Assembly: GCA_035292605.1 (NCBI GenBank)
Contig: DATDPT010000021.1
Location: forward strand, 1-57,486
DNA length: 57,486 bases
Direction of reading: 5' to 3'
From: JALYNX01 sp035292605
GTDB lineage: Bacteria; Actinomycetota; Acidimicrobiia; Spongiisociales; ZC4RG35
The first letter of the stretch is position 1; each line of letters starts with the position of its first letter. Positions 1 to 8,380 of this stretch are shown one piece after another. A model generated the notes under the pieces. The model made no database searches, was not told the origin of the DNA, and saw only the letters and a program-made list of their open reading frames with translations. The position numbers were made by a program, and so were the translations under genes.

Positions 1-1128
1 CGCGATGACGTCCTCAAGACCCTGGAAGGGGTTCGTGATCCCGAACTGGGTGGCAACGTCGTCGAATTGGGGATGATCAGCGACGTCACGGTGCACGGAT
101 CGACCGTGGATGTCGGGTTGGCCTTGACCATCGCCGAGTGCCCGCTCCGTAACCAGATCGAGAACGACACCCGTCGCCGCATCCTCTCCATGCCCGGTGT
201 CGACACACTGAACCTGCGGACCACGGCCATGACCAAGAAGCAACGCGCCGAGTTGATGTCGGTGGCGAGACAGAAGGTGAGAGAGAACGCGGAGCCGACT
301 CAGGTCTCGCCGACAACCCGGGTGATCGCGGTGGGCTCGGGCAAGGGTGGAGTCGGCAAGTCTTCGGTGGCGGTGAACCTCGCGGTGGCCATGGCGGCAT
401 CCGGTTTACGGGTGGGTTTGCTCGACGCCGACATCTGGGGCTTCTCCACACCCCGCATGCTGGGTGTCGAGGACCGCCTGCAGGCCAATGAAGAGACCCA
501 GCTCATCGAGCCAATCGAGGCCCAGGGTGTCAAGCTGGTATCGACGGGTTTGATCATCGAGTCCGAGGAAACCGCCCTCATGTGGCGAGGCCTCATGTTG
601 TCCAAGGCACTGGAACAGTTTTTGAAGCAGGTCGACTGGGGTGAGCTCGATTACCTGTTGATCGACTTGCCTCCAGGGACCGGCGACATCCAGATGGCTC
701 TGACCCGCCTGCTGCCCCAGGCGGAGATGGTTGTGGTGACCACCCCGCAACGGGCCGCGCAGAAGGTAGCGGTCCGGGTGGCCGACATGGCCCGGCGCTC
801 GCACATGCCGATTGTGGGAGTGGTCGAGAACATGGCTGGTCTTGCCTGTGAATGCGGCCGGATCCATGCCGTCTTCGGTGCGGGCGGAGGCCAGGAGCTC
901 GCGGACGATCTGGGGGTGCCCCTGATTGCCTCGATCCCACTCGATCCCGAAGTGGTTCCCGGCGGCGACCACGGAGCACCCGTGGTCGCCTCAGGAACCG
1001 ATTCGGCAGCGGGGAGAGCCCTCCGCCAGGCAGCGGAAACCCTGGTGACCCTGGTGCCACCGGCCGACTTGGAGACCTGCACCGGCCGGATCGCCAAGCT
1101 GCTCTCCGGGCTGGAAGTGGGCGCCTAG
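1..1128 (+). CDS. mrp: Mrp/ApbC-type P-loop ATPase, Fe-S cluster carrier (5' end outside window)
   Basis: Cytosolic Fe-S cluster carrier of the Mrp/NBP35 family. The frame is open from the first base, and its first 22 codons (including EGVRDPELGGNVVELG) belong to an N-terminal MIP18/DUF59 domain, so the true start lies upstream; the ATG at 67 is internal. The P-loop domain begins with the deviant Walker A GSGKGGVGKSS at about residues 112-122 counted from base 1. A later ACECG segment gives a C-x-C pair where most relatives have C-x-x-C; these cysteines are expected to bind the bridging cluster. A 17-bp palindrome at 1148-1164 follows the stop. Family assignment is secure; only the extreme N-terminus is missing. 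Confidence 0.95.
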   Translation, partial: RDDVLKTLEGVRDPELGGNVVELGMISDVTVHGSTVDVGLALTIAECPLRNQIENDTRRRILSMPGVDTLNLRTTAMTKKQRAELMSVARQKVRENAEPTQVSPTTRVIAVGSGKGGVGKSSVAVNLAVAMAASGLRVGLLDADIWGFSTPRMLGVEDRLQANEETQLIEPIEAQGVKLVSTGLIIESEETALMWRGLMLSKALEQFLKQVDWGELDYLLIDLPPGTGDIQMALTRLLPQAEMVVVTTPQRAAQKVAVRVADMARRSHMPIVGVVENMAGLACECGRIHAVFGAGGGQELADDLGVPLIASIPLDPEVVPGGDHGAPVVASGTDSAAGRALRQAAETLVTLVPPADLETCTGRIAKLLSGLEVGA

Positions 1129-1147
1129 CAAGCCCACATTCCGCAAT

Positions 1148-1164
1148 CCGTCAACGGTTGACGG
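1148..1164. terminator. Short perfect palindrome between convergent genes
   Basis: CCGTCAAC-G-GTTGACGG is a perfect dyad in the 37-bp gap between the convergent mrp and RDD genes, followed on the plus strand by TTTA. It could form a small hairpin serving both transcripts. The stem is short and the T-tract weak, so terminator function is inferred mainly from position. Confidence 0.4.
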
Positions 1165-1165
1165 T

Positions 1166-1696
1166 TTACGCCTTGGGTGCCAGCCAGAGATTGACGTTGA
1201 AGGGCTTCTTCTCGGCGCCGGTGACCACGTAGCTGTCCACCACCTTGTCGGCGATGGTCTGTCGTTTGTTGTCGACGATGGGGAGGAGCCAGCCAAGGAG
1301 GCAGACCAGGCTGTCGAGGATGTGGAGGAACTTGCGCCCGATCGCCTGGCCGCTCCCCAACAACTCGCCTTGCTGGTTCACCAACCGGAGTCCCTGGATC
1401 GCCTTCCCTGGTGACTGACCGGTGGTTCCCTCGAGATGCCCGATATAGGCCCAGTAGGCCAGGCTGAGCAGACTCAAGAAGTAAGCCCGGTATGTGATCA
1501 CCGAGAGTATGAATGCCGGCAGGTAGTCGATGACCGCTCCCACAGCGCGGGTGCCCCAGTCGGCCAGATTCGACGGTGTGCCCGCAGGAGGCATGGCTGG
1601 TGGCGGTGGAGGCGGCGGTGAGGACGGCGGCTCGGGGGGAGGTGGAGGAGCCGGGGGCTCGTAGGGTGGGGGAGCCGGGGGCTCTGGTGTGCTCAA
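1166..1696 (-). CDS. RDD family membrane protein with proline-rich N-terminus
   Basis: Predicted 176-residue membrane protein. Residues 1-45 are almost entirely proline, glutamate and serine (PPAPPPPPEPPSSPPPPPPP), a cytosolic low-complexity tail often seen on actinobacterial RDD proteins. The RDD domain follows: a charged R/D-containing segment (WGTRAVGAVIDYL), two hydrophobic segments, a TTGQSPGKAIQGLRLV element and a last hydrophobic segment ending near DNKRQTIADKV. I chose the TTG at 1696 because GGAGAG lies just upstream; the frame stays open further up but that part lacks family character. RDD proteins have been linked to ion transport or are of unknown role; no substrate can be named. 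Confidence 0.8.
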   Translation of the reverse strand: MSTPEPPAPPPYEPPAPPPPPEPPSSPPPPPPPAMPPAGTPSNLADWGTRAVGAVIDYLPAFILSVITYRAYFLSLLSLAYWAYIGHLEGTTGQSPGKAIQGLRLVNQQGELLGSGQAIGRKFLHILDSLVCLLGWLLPIVDNKRQTIADKVVDSYVVTGAEKKPFNVNLWLAPKA

Positions 1697-1910
1697 GGGG
1701 GTTCTCTCCTCGGATCGGGTTTTTGCATTGTGCCATTTGCCACCACGCCGTGTCGGCAAGGCCGGACACTTAGTTCTCCTCGACTGCGGCGTCGACGGAC
1801 TAGTCCGGTCGGGTGACTGCGGAATCGTCCTTACTAAACCACTCTCCGTGGTCAAGGATATGAATGGAACGTGCCAAGTGGGCTGTTGGGGTTGGGGAGA
1901 GGGAAGGCCT

Positions 1911-1942
1911 CGAGAAGAGGGCCCAAGGGGGCCCTCTTCTCG
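1911..1942 (-). terminator. Hairpin terminator after the M23 peptidase gene
   Basis: Perfect 14-bp stem CGAGAAGAGGGCCC / GGGCCCTCTTCTCG with a 4-base loop, starting 4 bases past the stop of the M23 peptidase gene on the minus strand. There is no run of T on either side, so it may act as a GC-rich terminator or a 3'-end stabiliser. Confidence 0.65.
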
Positions 1943-1945
1943 TGC

Positions 1946-3121
1946 TCAGCAAAGCGACCGCACCAACTGGTAGGGGTTGACGGCCTGCCCGCCGCCGGGA
2001 TGCCACTCGAAATGGAGGTGCGGCAGCCAATCGGGGGCGTTCCCGGTCGAGCCGTTGTAGCCCAGGACGAAACCCTCGGACACGCTCTGGCCTGTTGAGA
2101 TGTCTCCATAGCCGTCGAGATGGGCGTAATAGAACTGATCGCCGTTCTCCGCCCGCAACCACAACGAGATCCCACCAAGAACGCTCGTCGACATCCCCGT
2201 GATCGTCCCCGAGTAGATGGCAACAATCGGCGTTCCCCGGGCCGCGATCATGTCCACCCCGCGATGGGCGCGCCCACCCGAACGGGGTGCACCGTAAGAG
2301 TCGGTGAAGGAGACGGCCCCGGCCACCGGGCAGGTCCCACCACTCGGCGGCGGAGGCGGTGGCGCCGGCGCCGTGGTCCCGGTGTCGCTGCCACCCACGG
2401 TGGTCGTGGTCCCGGCGTTGTTGCCACCCACGGTGGTCGTGGTGGACCGACCGCCCGAACCGCCGCGGCCCGCGGTAGTCGTGGTGGCGTTACGTGCCGC
2501 CTCCTCGGCCTGTCGCCGAGCCTCTGCTTCGGCCTGCCTCCGGGCCTCGTCCTCGGCCTCCTGCTGTGCAACCAGACGGTCGTAGACCTGTTGCGCCTCG
2601 GCGAGCTCGCCTTGAAGCTCCTCGGCCATGATCTCCAGATCCGCGGTGACCCGCTCCTGCTCCGCCGAGGCTTCGACCATCCGTCCCGTCTGCCTGTCGA
2701 GCTCGGATCTGAAGGCACGGAGCTGGGCGACGACATCCTGGTCGGCGCCGGATATCTCCCTCAAATACTCGACCCCTGCTCCATAACCCTCGGTCTGTGC
2801 GGAGAAGAGCACCAGGATCGATGCCGATCGGGCCGAGCCCATGTACATCTCGACCGCCACCTCTTCGAGCCGTGCCTCGGTCTCAGCGATCTTCACGTGG
2901 GCCAGCTCGATCGACGCCTCGAGATCCGAGATCTCCTTCTCGAGAGCGAACTGGCGAGCCCACGCCTCCTGAACCTGGATCCCGAGTGCCTCGGAGTCGG
3001 CGAGGACGGCGTTGACCTCATCCCGGGCGCGTTCGATGTCCTCGTCGGTCACCTGGGCGTACGCCGGCAGCGCAAGGGTGACAACGAGCAGGGCAACGAT
3101 GGCGCGGGGAGCTTTGGTCAA
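1946..3121 (-). CDS. Secreted M23 family metallopeptidase with coiled coil (EnvC/NlpD-like)
   Basis: Peptidoglycan hydrolase or hydrolase activator, 391 residues, exported. A signal peptide (residues 1-22, ending AYA) is followed by a long Glu/Arg/Ala-rich coiled coil (about 24-210), a low-complexity linker with TTTTVGG-type repeats and a proline run (211-260), and a C-terminal LytM/M23 domain. Zinc-site residues are present: H286 and D290 (HRGVD), H334 and the H368-x-H370 pair (HLHFEW), so it is probably catalytically competent. The coiled coil plus LytM layout matches factors acting in cell separation. It is the last gene of the NUDIX - MBL-fold - M23 operon, starting 3 bases after the preceding stop. 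A strong hairpin follows. Confidence 0.9.
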   Translation of the reverse strand: MTKAPRAIVALLVVTLALPAYAQVTDEDIERARDEVNAVLADSEALGIQVQEAWARQFALEKEISDLEASIELAHVKIAETEARLEEVAVEMYMGSARSASILVLFSAQTEGYGAGVEYLREISGADQDVVAQLRAFRSELDRQTGRMVEASAEQERVTADLEIMAEELQGELAEAQQVYDRLVAQQEAEDEARRQAEAEARRQAEEAARNATTTTAGRGGSGGRSTTTTVGGNNAGTTTTVGGSDTGTTAPAPPPPPPSGGTCPVAGAVSFTDSYGAPRSGGRAHRGVDMIAARGTPIVAIYSGTITGMSTSVLGGISLWLRAENGDQFYYAHLDGYGDISTGQSVSEGFVLGYNGSTGNAPDWLPHLHFEWHPGGGQAVNPYQLVRSLC

Positions 3122-3124
3122 AAG

Positions 3125-3904
3125 TCAGAGGGCCTTTGGGGACGCGATGGCGATGTCGCCGTGGTCAGAGGCTATCCGGCCCTGCTCGGTGAGCAAAGCG
3201 AGGTGGGCCTGCACCGACCGGAGGGCCAGCGCCTGCAGCGGAAAGCCGACATCGCTGTAGACGGTGTCGACGATTGCCGCAGGGGTGTTGGCCCCCGCCT
3301 TGATCGCCTCGAAGATCTGCTCGTGGCGTTGTAGTCGATGGGCGAGATACCAATCGATGACCAGGTCCGGATCCTCCATCTCGTCACCGTGCCCGGGGTG
3401 GAGACGTCGCAGGCCGGTGCCTCGGATCTTCTTCAGGGAATCGAGATAGGGGCCCATCGCCTCCACCATCACCGACGACCCTCCCATGATGTGATCACCG
3501 GTGAAGAGGACGTCTTCGACCCGGAAGCAGAGATGATCCTCGGAGTGCCCCGGGGTGTGTATCACCTCGATGCTGGTCGCCCCAACCGCGACGTGTCCTC
3601 CGTCTTCTAGCCGGAGATCGGGGTCGAATTCCGGGGCGGGGGCATTGCCCAGGGCGGGGACTCCGAGATCACGGGCCAAGGGGTTTGCCATCGGGGCGTG
3701 ATCCTCGTGGGTGTGAGTCACCAGGACTGCGACCACCGACCGATCGCCCACCGCCTGCTCGATCGCCTCCAGGTGCCGGTCGTCGATCGGGCCCGGGTCG
3801 ATGATCACCAATTCGCCGAGGCCGTCGTCGAGCAGCCAGGTATTGGTGCCGGGACCTGTGAACGGGCCCGGGTTGTTGGCGAGGACACGGTCGATCCGGA
3901 TCAT
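3125..3904 (-). CDS. Metallo-beta-lactamase-fold hydrolase (LACTB2-like)
   Basis: Cytosolic 259-residue MBL-fold hydrolase. The dinuclear metal site is complete: HTHEDH at residues 64-69, H120 (HTPGH) and D137 (FTGDH). After the catalytic domain a C-terminal winged-helix-like region begins around the YLAHRLQRHEQI segment, as in LACTB2-like enzymes and many actinobacterial homologues. The ATG at 3904 overlaps the NUDIX stop as ATGA, which fixes the start; the longer open frame upstream overlaps the NUDIX gene and lacks family character. Substrate unknown: a thioester or RNA activity is known for relatives, but nothing here decides. Confidence 0.9.
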   Translation of the reverse strand: MIRIDRVLANNPGPFTGPGTNTWLLDDGLGELVIIDPGPIDDRHLEAIEQAVGDRSVVAVLVTHTHEDHAPMANPLARDLGVPALGNAPAPEFDPDLRLEDGGHVAVGATSIEVIHTPGHSEDHLCFRVEDVLFTGDHIMGGSSVMVEAMGPYLDSLKKIRGTGLRRLHPGHGDEMEDPDLVIDWYLAHRLQRHEQIFEAIKAGANTPAAIVDTVYSDVGFPLQALALRSVQAHLALLTEQGRIASDHGDIAIASPKAL

Positions 3905-4590
3905 CGCTCCGCCGGCAGGTGGATCGGGACCAGCGAGCCATCGATCATCTCGCTGGGCTCGATGAGGGTTCGCCCATCGGCTCCGGTGGCCGACGCCAAG
4001 ACATCCGGCACATCTGCCCTTCGGGTCAGCCACCGCAAGTGGGTGAGCGTGGGGAGGATCAACGCCAGTTCCGCTCGCTCATGCATCGCGAGCACCGAAT
4101 CGGGGAGCGCCCACATGTGGCCGATGAACTCGGAAGGGTCGAGCCGGATCGGAGGTGTCTCCTCGACCGCTGCCACGTAGAACCTGGTGTCGAACCGAAC
4201 CGGCGCAGAGGTGGGCGTCACCCAGCGGGAGACGAGAACCAGGGCATCACCGTCCAGTTGGCAACCGTTCTCGTCGACCGAATCGAACAACTCGTCACCA
4301 CGGAGATCGGGCGCCGCCACCACACCCCGAGTGGTGAGGGCCAACCCAACTTCTTCGGCCACCTCCCTCAGCGCCGCAGCCCGGAACTCGTGGTCCAAGG
4401 CCGGACCCCTGACCACGCGTCGGGCCAGCTCGCTGTGATCCACCGGGTCGACCGCCCCGCCGGGGAAAACATACAGGCCGCCGAAGTAGCCGCGGGCAGG
4501 GCGCTCCACCACCAACACCTCGAGCCCAGCCCCGACATCGCGGACGAGGAGGACGCTGGCTGCGGGTCGGGGCTGCACGGGATCGGGCAC
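3901..4590 (-). CDS. NUDIX hydrolase with split Nudix box (NUDT19-like)
   Basis: Nucleoside-diphosphate-linked hydrolase, 229 residues. The start of the Nudix box (FPGGAVDP) is separated from the REVAEEVG helix by about 25 extra residues (HSELARRVVRGPALDHEFRA), an insertion reminiscent of NUDT19/RP2-type enzymes, some of which hydrolyse CoA derivatives. The catalytic glutamates of REVAEEVG are present. The GTG start has no Shine-Dalgarno, but TAGGAT lies six bases upstream, indicating a leaderless transcript. First gene of the operon with the MBL-fold hydrolase (ATGA overlap) and the M23 peptidase. Substrate is inference only. Confidence 0.85.
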   Translation of the reverse strand: MPDPVQPRPAASVLLVRDVGAGLEVLVVERPARGYFGGLYVFPGGAVDPVDHSELARRVVRGPALDHEFRAAALREVAEEVGLALTTRGVVAAPDLRGDELFDSVDENGCQLDGDALVLVSRWVTPTSAPVRFDTRFYVAAVEETPPIRLDPSEFIGHMWALPDSVLAMHERAELALILPTLTHLRWLTRRADVPDVLASATGADGRTLIEPSEMIDGSLVPIHLPAER

Positions 4591-4596
4591 TGCAGA

Positions 4597-4602
4597 ATCC
4601 TA
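4597..4602 (-). promoter_or_regulatory. Leaderless promoter -10 element for the NUDIX operon
   Basis: TAGGAT read on the minus strand, six bases before the GTG at 4590. A TANNNT box at this spacing would place the transcription start on the first base of the start codon. Confidence 0.6.
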
Positions 4603-4644
4603 TGGGCCCCGGCCCATGACGGAGATATCGCCAGAAAAGCAGGA

Positions 4645-4692
4645 GGGCTCACCTCTCGACGTGGGGGACTTCCGTCGTCGAAGGGTGAGCCC
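4645..4692 (-). terminator. Hairpin between whiB and the NUDIX operon
   Basis: Two 16-bp arms, GGCTCACCTCTCGACG and CGTCGAAGGGTGAGCC, pair with two mismatches, extended by an outer G-C. It lies about 20 bases past the stop of the minus-strand whiB gene and before the NUDIX start, so it most likely ends the whiB transcript. No T-run is seen. Confidence 0.6.
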
Positions 4693-4712
4693 GTCATGTC
4701 ACTGTCCTTGTG

Positions 4713-4961
4713 TCAGCTGACCAGAGGCATGGTCCTTCTCTCGACCTCGGTCAGCCCACCCCAGATCCCGAAGGGCTCCCGGATCTGGATCGCGTGCTCG
4801 GAGCAAGGTTGTCTCACCGGACACACCCCACAAATGGCCTTCGCCTTCATCTCTCTGCGCTCCCGCTCATCTTTGCGTTCGAACGTCGAAGGCGGGAAGA
4901 AGAGATAGGCGTGGTTCCCACGGCACAGCGCGTCGAGCTGCCAATCGTCCAAGTGGGACAA
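4713..4961 (-). CDS. WhiB family iron-sulfur transcriptional regulator
   Basis: 82-residue WhiB-like protein, a family confined to Actinomycetota and their phages. The four cluster-binding cysteines are C13, C44, C47 and C53 (CGVCPVRQPC), followed by the GIWGGL turn at 65-70 and a short basic tail. It should bind a [4Fe-4S] cluster and modulate the main sigma factor region 4 or DNA in response to redox or NO. The start is a TTG preceded by a strong Shine-Dalgarno (GGGAGGAG, five bases away), unlike the leaderless neighbours. WhiB subclass cannot be decided from the sequence alone. Confidence 0.95.
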   Translation of the reverse strand: MSHLDDWQLDALCRGNHAYLFFPPSTFERKDERERREMKAKAICGVCPVRQPCSEHAIQIREPFGIWGGLTEVERRTMPLVS

Positions 4962-5052
4962 TTCGACTCCTCCCTTGTTTGAAGCGACAACCGGATCGAA
5001 ACCTACTCAGAACGCGGGTTGCCCACAAGGAAGATTTTCCCAGGGTCCGAAT

Positions 5053-6222
5053 TCAGTTTTCGCGATCTGGCGGAATCCGGTCCACTTCGAGGAAGAGACC
5101 GTCGACCCCCGTCACCACAACCGGGGTATTGGTGGCCACTTTTGCCTCGCGATGGGTTGTCGCCCGCCACCTCGCGCCCTGCACTTCGACGATCCCATCG
5201 GGGTCGAGTCCAACGAGAGCCACCCCAGTCTCCCCGATCAATGAGTCGCGACCGATGGTCTGGGTCGAGAATCGGGCGCGCTGCACCGTAGGCATGGCCA
5301 GGAGGAAGAAGAAGAGCACCGCCAGAACCGAGGGCAGGACGAGGTACCAGCGTGGGTCGATCTGGCCTGAGCCGTCGACGTACCAGGTGCCGCCGACCTG
5401 AAGCAGGGTGGCCCCGAGCAGGGTGAGGGCGATCACCCCGCCTTTCTGATAGGACGCGGTGAGCAACCCCCATCCGGCTACGGCCAATCCCACCGCCCAC
5501 CATCGCACCGGGAGATTGACCATTCCCCACCCGGCCAGAAGCAGGGACACGGCGGCCACCCCGGCGGCCACCCCGGGGCCGATGGCGAAGAACTCGAAGG
5601 AGACGATGGTGAGCCCGATCGCGAGGAAGAAGAAGGCCGTCTCCGGGATCACCGCCAGTCGGAAGAACCGGGTGCCCAGCCCTGGTTGACGGAAGGTAAC
5701 CGTTTTCAAGGTGACCCCGTTCTCGAAGGGTTTGAGAGTTTCCACGACCACCGGGCCGGCCGTCGTCTCGAAGGTCTCGCCGTCGAGGTCCTGGAGGTAC
5801 TGGCGAATCGTGGGCTGAAGGTCGAGTCCGGTCTCCCTTGCCGGAATTGCCTCCGGGCCATACGTCGAGAAAGGTGAGATCGCCCTGTGTTGAGATGCCT
5901 CGACCAATTGGCTCACCGATCCGAGAGCCGTTGCCGGGGCCGGACCCACCCAGATCGCCACCGGCAATGGCGGGTCCTGCACGGTTTCGATCAATGCTCG
6001 AAGGGCGTCGGAGTCGAGCACCGCTGGTGAGTTGATCTGAAGCACCGCCAACTCCTGACCGTTGGCGGCAGCTGATTCGATCGAGGTCTTGATGAACTCC
6101 AGAGCCGAGACGTCGAGCGGGCCACTGACGTCGATGACATCGATCCCGCCCTCTTCCTCGGTGGCGCAGGAGGCAAATGGAACCAGAAGCAGGATCGCCA
6201 GGGCGAGAAGGGATCGACGCAC
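5053..6222 (-). CDS. NfeD-like membrane protein with ClpP-like domain
   Basis: 389 residues: signal peptide or N-terminal anchor (RRSLLALAILLLVPFASC, with a lipobox-like PFASC), an extracytoplasmic ClpP-like domain (about 30-190), three to four membrane segments (about 190-300), and a C-terminal OB-fold NfeD domain (about 320-385). NfeD long forms cleave the C-terminus of partner stomatin-like proteins in some archaea. Here the segment aligned with the usual A-A-S-A-G nucleophile region reads PATALGS, so the catalytic serine seems displaced or lost. No stomatin gene is adjacent. GTG start; TAACCT lies eight bases upstream on the minus strand. Confidence 0.8.
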   Translation of the reverse strand: MRRSLLALAILLLVPFASCATEEEGGIDVIDVSGPLDVSALEFIKTSIESAAANGQELAVLQINSPAVLDSDALRALIETVQDPPLPVAIWVGPAPATALGSVSQLVEASQHRAISPFSTYGPEAIPARETGLDLQPTIRQYLQDLDGETFETTAGPVVVETLKPFENGVTLKTVTFRQPGLGTRFFRLAVIPETAFFFLAIGLTIVSFEFFAIGPGVAAGVAAVSLLLAGWGMVNLPVRWWAVGLAVAGWGLLTASYQKGGVIALTLLGATLLQVGGTWYVDGSGQIDPRWYLVLPSVLAVLFFFLLAMPTVQRARFSTQTIGRDSLIGETGVALVGLDPDGIVEVQGARWRATTHREAKVATNTPVVVTGVDGLFLEVDRIPPDREN

Positions 6223-6292
6223 GGGGTTTGAGGTTAGAAGCCCCCAGTCCCCCGAAATCCGGGCATCCCGGGCGAGCTAACGTCCCCCGCCG

Positions 6293-6643
6293 ATGCCCAA
6301 GGCCCTTCTCGTCTGCGACACACCGTGGGTTGTCAACGAAGTCCTCTCCTCCTTGTCGCTCGGCGGTTGGGAGGTGGAGACGACCGATGACCCGACTCAG
6401 GCGGCCACCAAGGCTGCCGAGGGTGGGGTCGATGTGGTCATTATCGACTTGCAGGTGCAGAGCATGGGCGGGATGGCGGTCATCCGCGACATTCGGGCCG
6501 CCTTCCAAATCGGGCCCCGACCGCGAACCGTGCTCCTCCTCGATCGGTCCGCCGACAGCTTCCTAGCCAAACGCGCCAGGGCCGACGCTTGGGTGATCAA
6601 GCCGTTCCAGGACGCCGAACTGAGAGCGGCATTGGCCGTTTGA
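6293..6643 (+). CDS. Single-domain response regulator receiver protein
   Basis: 116-residue stand-alone receiver domain with no output domain. Key residues: acidic D9, phosphoacceptor D52 (VVIIDLQ) and the conserved lysine K103 (VIKPF). The usual second N-terminal acidic residue is cysteine (VCDT), and the T/S switch position is leucine-rich (VLLLDRS), so signalling may be altered. It has no kinase partner next door and is divergent from nfeD across a 70-bp gap. Such proteins act by phosphotransfer or protein contacts. TAACGT lies nine bases upstream of the ATG and no Shine-Dalgarno is evident. Confidence 0.85.
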   Translation: MPKALLVCDTPWVVNEVLSSLSLGGWEVETTDDPTQAATKAAEGGVDVVIIDLQVQSMGGMAVIRDIRAAFQIGPRPRTVLLLDRSADSFLAKRARADAWVIKPFQDAELRAALAV

Positions 6644-6694
6644 CCGGCACGAGCTGGCCCGGGTGGGAACCTCGGCGTCAGCGCTGGAGGAACC

Positions 6695-8278
6695 TCACCC
6701 GATGACGTTGAAGGTCTGGAAGATGCGGTCGAGCGCTTCGAGGTCGGCCTCCGACACGATCTGAACCATCATCAACGCCGTGTATGAGTTGTCGGCCGGA
6801 ACAGCAGCCAGTACCACGACTGCGGTAGCGGTTCCGGCGCACGCATCCCACACCTGGTATTGACCGGTGAACACCGGGTCCGAGTAGTCGACGAGCCCGA
6901 GATCGGTGCAATTAGCTGGCATGGGACCGGCCCACTCGAGCAACGTGCCGGGGATGTCGTCGGTCGGGCCCAACTTCACAAACAGGACCCCCGGGACGTC
7001 AAAGGTGTCCCTCCACGCCTGCTGGTCGGTCGCCGCCAGGATGTAAGGGATCTCAACACCTGCATCATCGACAGCCGGGGCCGGATCGATGTCGGACCAC
7101 TCCACCGGGACCTCGATCACGATCTTGCCCGTGTCGTCGACGATCGACTGATAGTCGGTGTAGGTGGTGGCCGAACCGGACTCGTCCACCGACACCTCAT
7201 CCTGGATCTCTTCGGCGATGGAGAGCGCGAACTCGATCGGCTGATCGCCGTTGATCTCGCCACGCAGCACCTCGGAGGTGTCGTAGCGGAGGACGTCGAC
7301 CGCGATCGGGTTGCCCCCAGCGGTGCGAATCACGTCGCAATAGTCCTTGAACGTTCCATCAGTGCCGATGGGGAGACCGTTCATCGATGTGATGATGTCG
7401 CCGGGGAGGAGGTCGGCAGCTGCGGCAGGCGACCCGGCGGCCACACCGGCCACCCACACGCCCGAGATCGCCGCCGCCTCGTCGAACACCGCCCAGCCAT
7501 TGATGCCGAGCGTCTCGAAGTCGCCGTCCATGAGCCTGGTTATGACCGGCTGGGCGAGATCGGATGCGATCCCGTAGAACTGGGCCGTGGTGGTCGCAAC
7601 CGCTCCACCTGCATAGTTCACCGCCACCACCGTCCCATCCTCGGCCACGAGCGGGCCGCCCGAGTTGCCGGGCTGGATGTTGGCGTCGTGCTCGATGGTG
7701 TGATCGATTGAAGAGGTGCCGGTGAGGTCACCGCCGGCCTGTGCCTTCGAGACGATGCCGGATGTGAGCGTGTACTCGGGGTCGCCCAGTGGGAAGCCCG
7801 CGGCATACACGGCCAATCCCGGCGTGATCTCACCGTTGTACCACTCGAGAAACGGGAGCGGCTCGGACTCGTTGATGTCGATCAGCGCCAGGTCGTTGCA
7901 TTCGGACACACCGACGATCGTCGCGTTGTAACCGGTTTCGGTCTGGCCGCCTATGAAGACTTCCAATGTGGCAGCGCCTGCCACGACGTGGTTGTTGGTC
8001 ACGGCAAGCCCCTCAGGGCTGATGATGAAGCCGCTTCCCAGACCGGAGCCGTCGGCGTACCCGAGCTCCGGATCGCGGAAGGTCCCCTGGGCCACTATTT
8101 GGATCACAGCCGGCTGGACTTCTTGATAGCTGTCGATAGATCCCGTGGTCCCCTCCGTGCTGGTGGTGGTGGCGCCGGAAGCGGTGGTCACGGTCGTATC
8201 CACCGTCTCGCCGCTACACGCCACGAGGATTGCCGCCAGTGCCAGGACGCCGATCCGCCGTTTGTTGTTGACCCCCAT
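6695..8278 (-). CDS. HtrA/DegP-like serine protease, lipoprotein, with PDZ and extra C-terminal domain
   Basis: 527-residue exported S1C protease. The lipobox LVAC puts a lipidated cysteine at residue 21; a Thr/Ser/Gly-rich linker follows. The trypsin-like domain carries the full triad H97 (TNNHVV), D129 (NDLALIDI) and S206 (QPGNSGGPL). A PDZ domain spans about 270-360 (LLPGDIITSMNGLPI). The last 150 residues form an additional domain I cannot name. The start is the ATG at 8278, preceded by GAGAGGTTGAGG; a TTG three codons upstream is less likely. Probable role: quality control or regulated proteolysis outside the membrane. Confidence 0.9.
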   Translation of the reverse strand: MGVNNKRRIGVLALAAILVACSGETVDTTVTTASGATTTSTEGTTGSIDSYQEVQPAVIQIVAQGTFRDPELGYADGSGLGSGFIISPEGLAVTNNHVVAGAATLEVFIGGQTETGYNATIVGVSECNDLALIDINESEPLPFLEWYNGEITPGLAVYAAGFPLGDPEYTLTSGIVSKAQAGGDLTGTSSIDHTIEHDANIQPGNSGGPLVAEDGTVVAVNYAGGAVATTTAQFYGIASDLAQPVITRLMDGDFETLGINGWAVFDEAAAISGVWVAGVAAGSPAAAADLLPGDIITSMNGLPIGTDGTFKDYCDVIRTAGGNPIAVDVLRYDTSEVLRGEINGDQPIEFALSIAEEIQDEVSVDESGSATTYTDYQSIVDDTGKIVIEVPVEWSDIDPAPAVDDAGVEIPYILAATDQQAWRDTFDVPGVLFVKLGPTDDIPGTLLEWAGPMPANCTDLGLVDYSDPVFTGQYQVWDACAGTATAVVVLAAVPADNSYTALMMVQIVSEADLEALDRIFQTFNVIG

Positions 8279-8367
8279 CGACCTCAACCTCTCTCGACAG
8301 CTTCAATCACGTCCCTCACTCTACCGATTCGATGACCTGGCGGACCTGCAAGATCAAGGCCGAGGGT

Positions 8368-8373
8368 TAGGGT
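8368..8373 (+). promoter_or_regulatory. Leaderless -10 element for the lipoprotein gene at 8381
   Basis: TAGGGT ends seven bases before the GTG start, and there is no Shine-Dalgarno. Confidence 0.55.
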
Positions 8374-8380
8374 CGGTGCT

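Noticed and set aside
2330..2480. Repetitive GGTGG/CCACC stretch as a possible DNA repeat element
   Set aside because: It encodes the TTTTVGG linker of the M23 peptidase in frame, so it is coding low complexity.
2120..3334. Long plus-strand open frame antisense to the M23 peptidase gene
   Set aside because: Overlaps a well-supported gene with complete zinc motif; no recognisable protein features.
3905..4033. Longer N-terminus for the MBL-fold hydrolase
   Set aside because: It overlaps the NUDIX gene and shows no family similarity; the ATGA junction at 3901-3904 explains the start.
5003..6508. Open frame of about 500 codons on the minus strand over nfeD, in another frame
   Set aside because: Its translation is a low-complexity Arg/Gly/Pro-rich product typical of a high-GC shadow frame; the NfeD frame has domains, signal peptide and a promoter.
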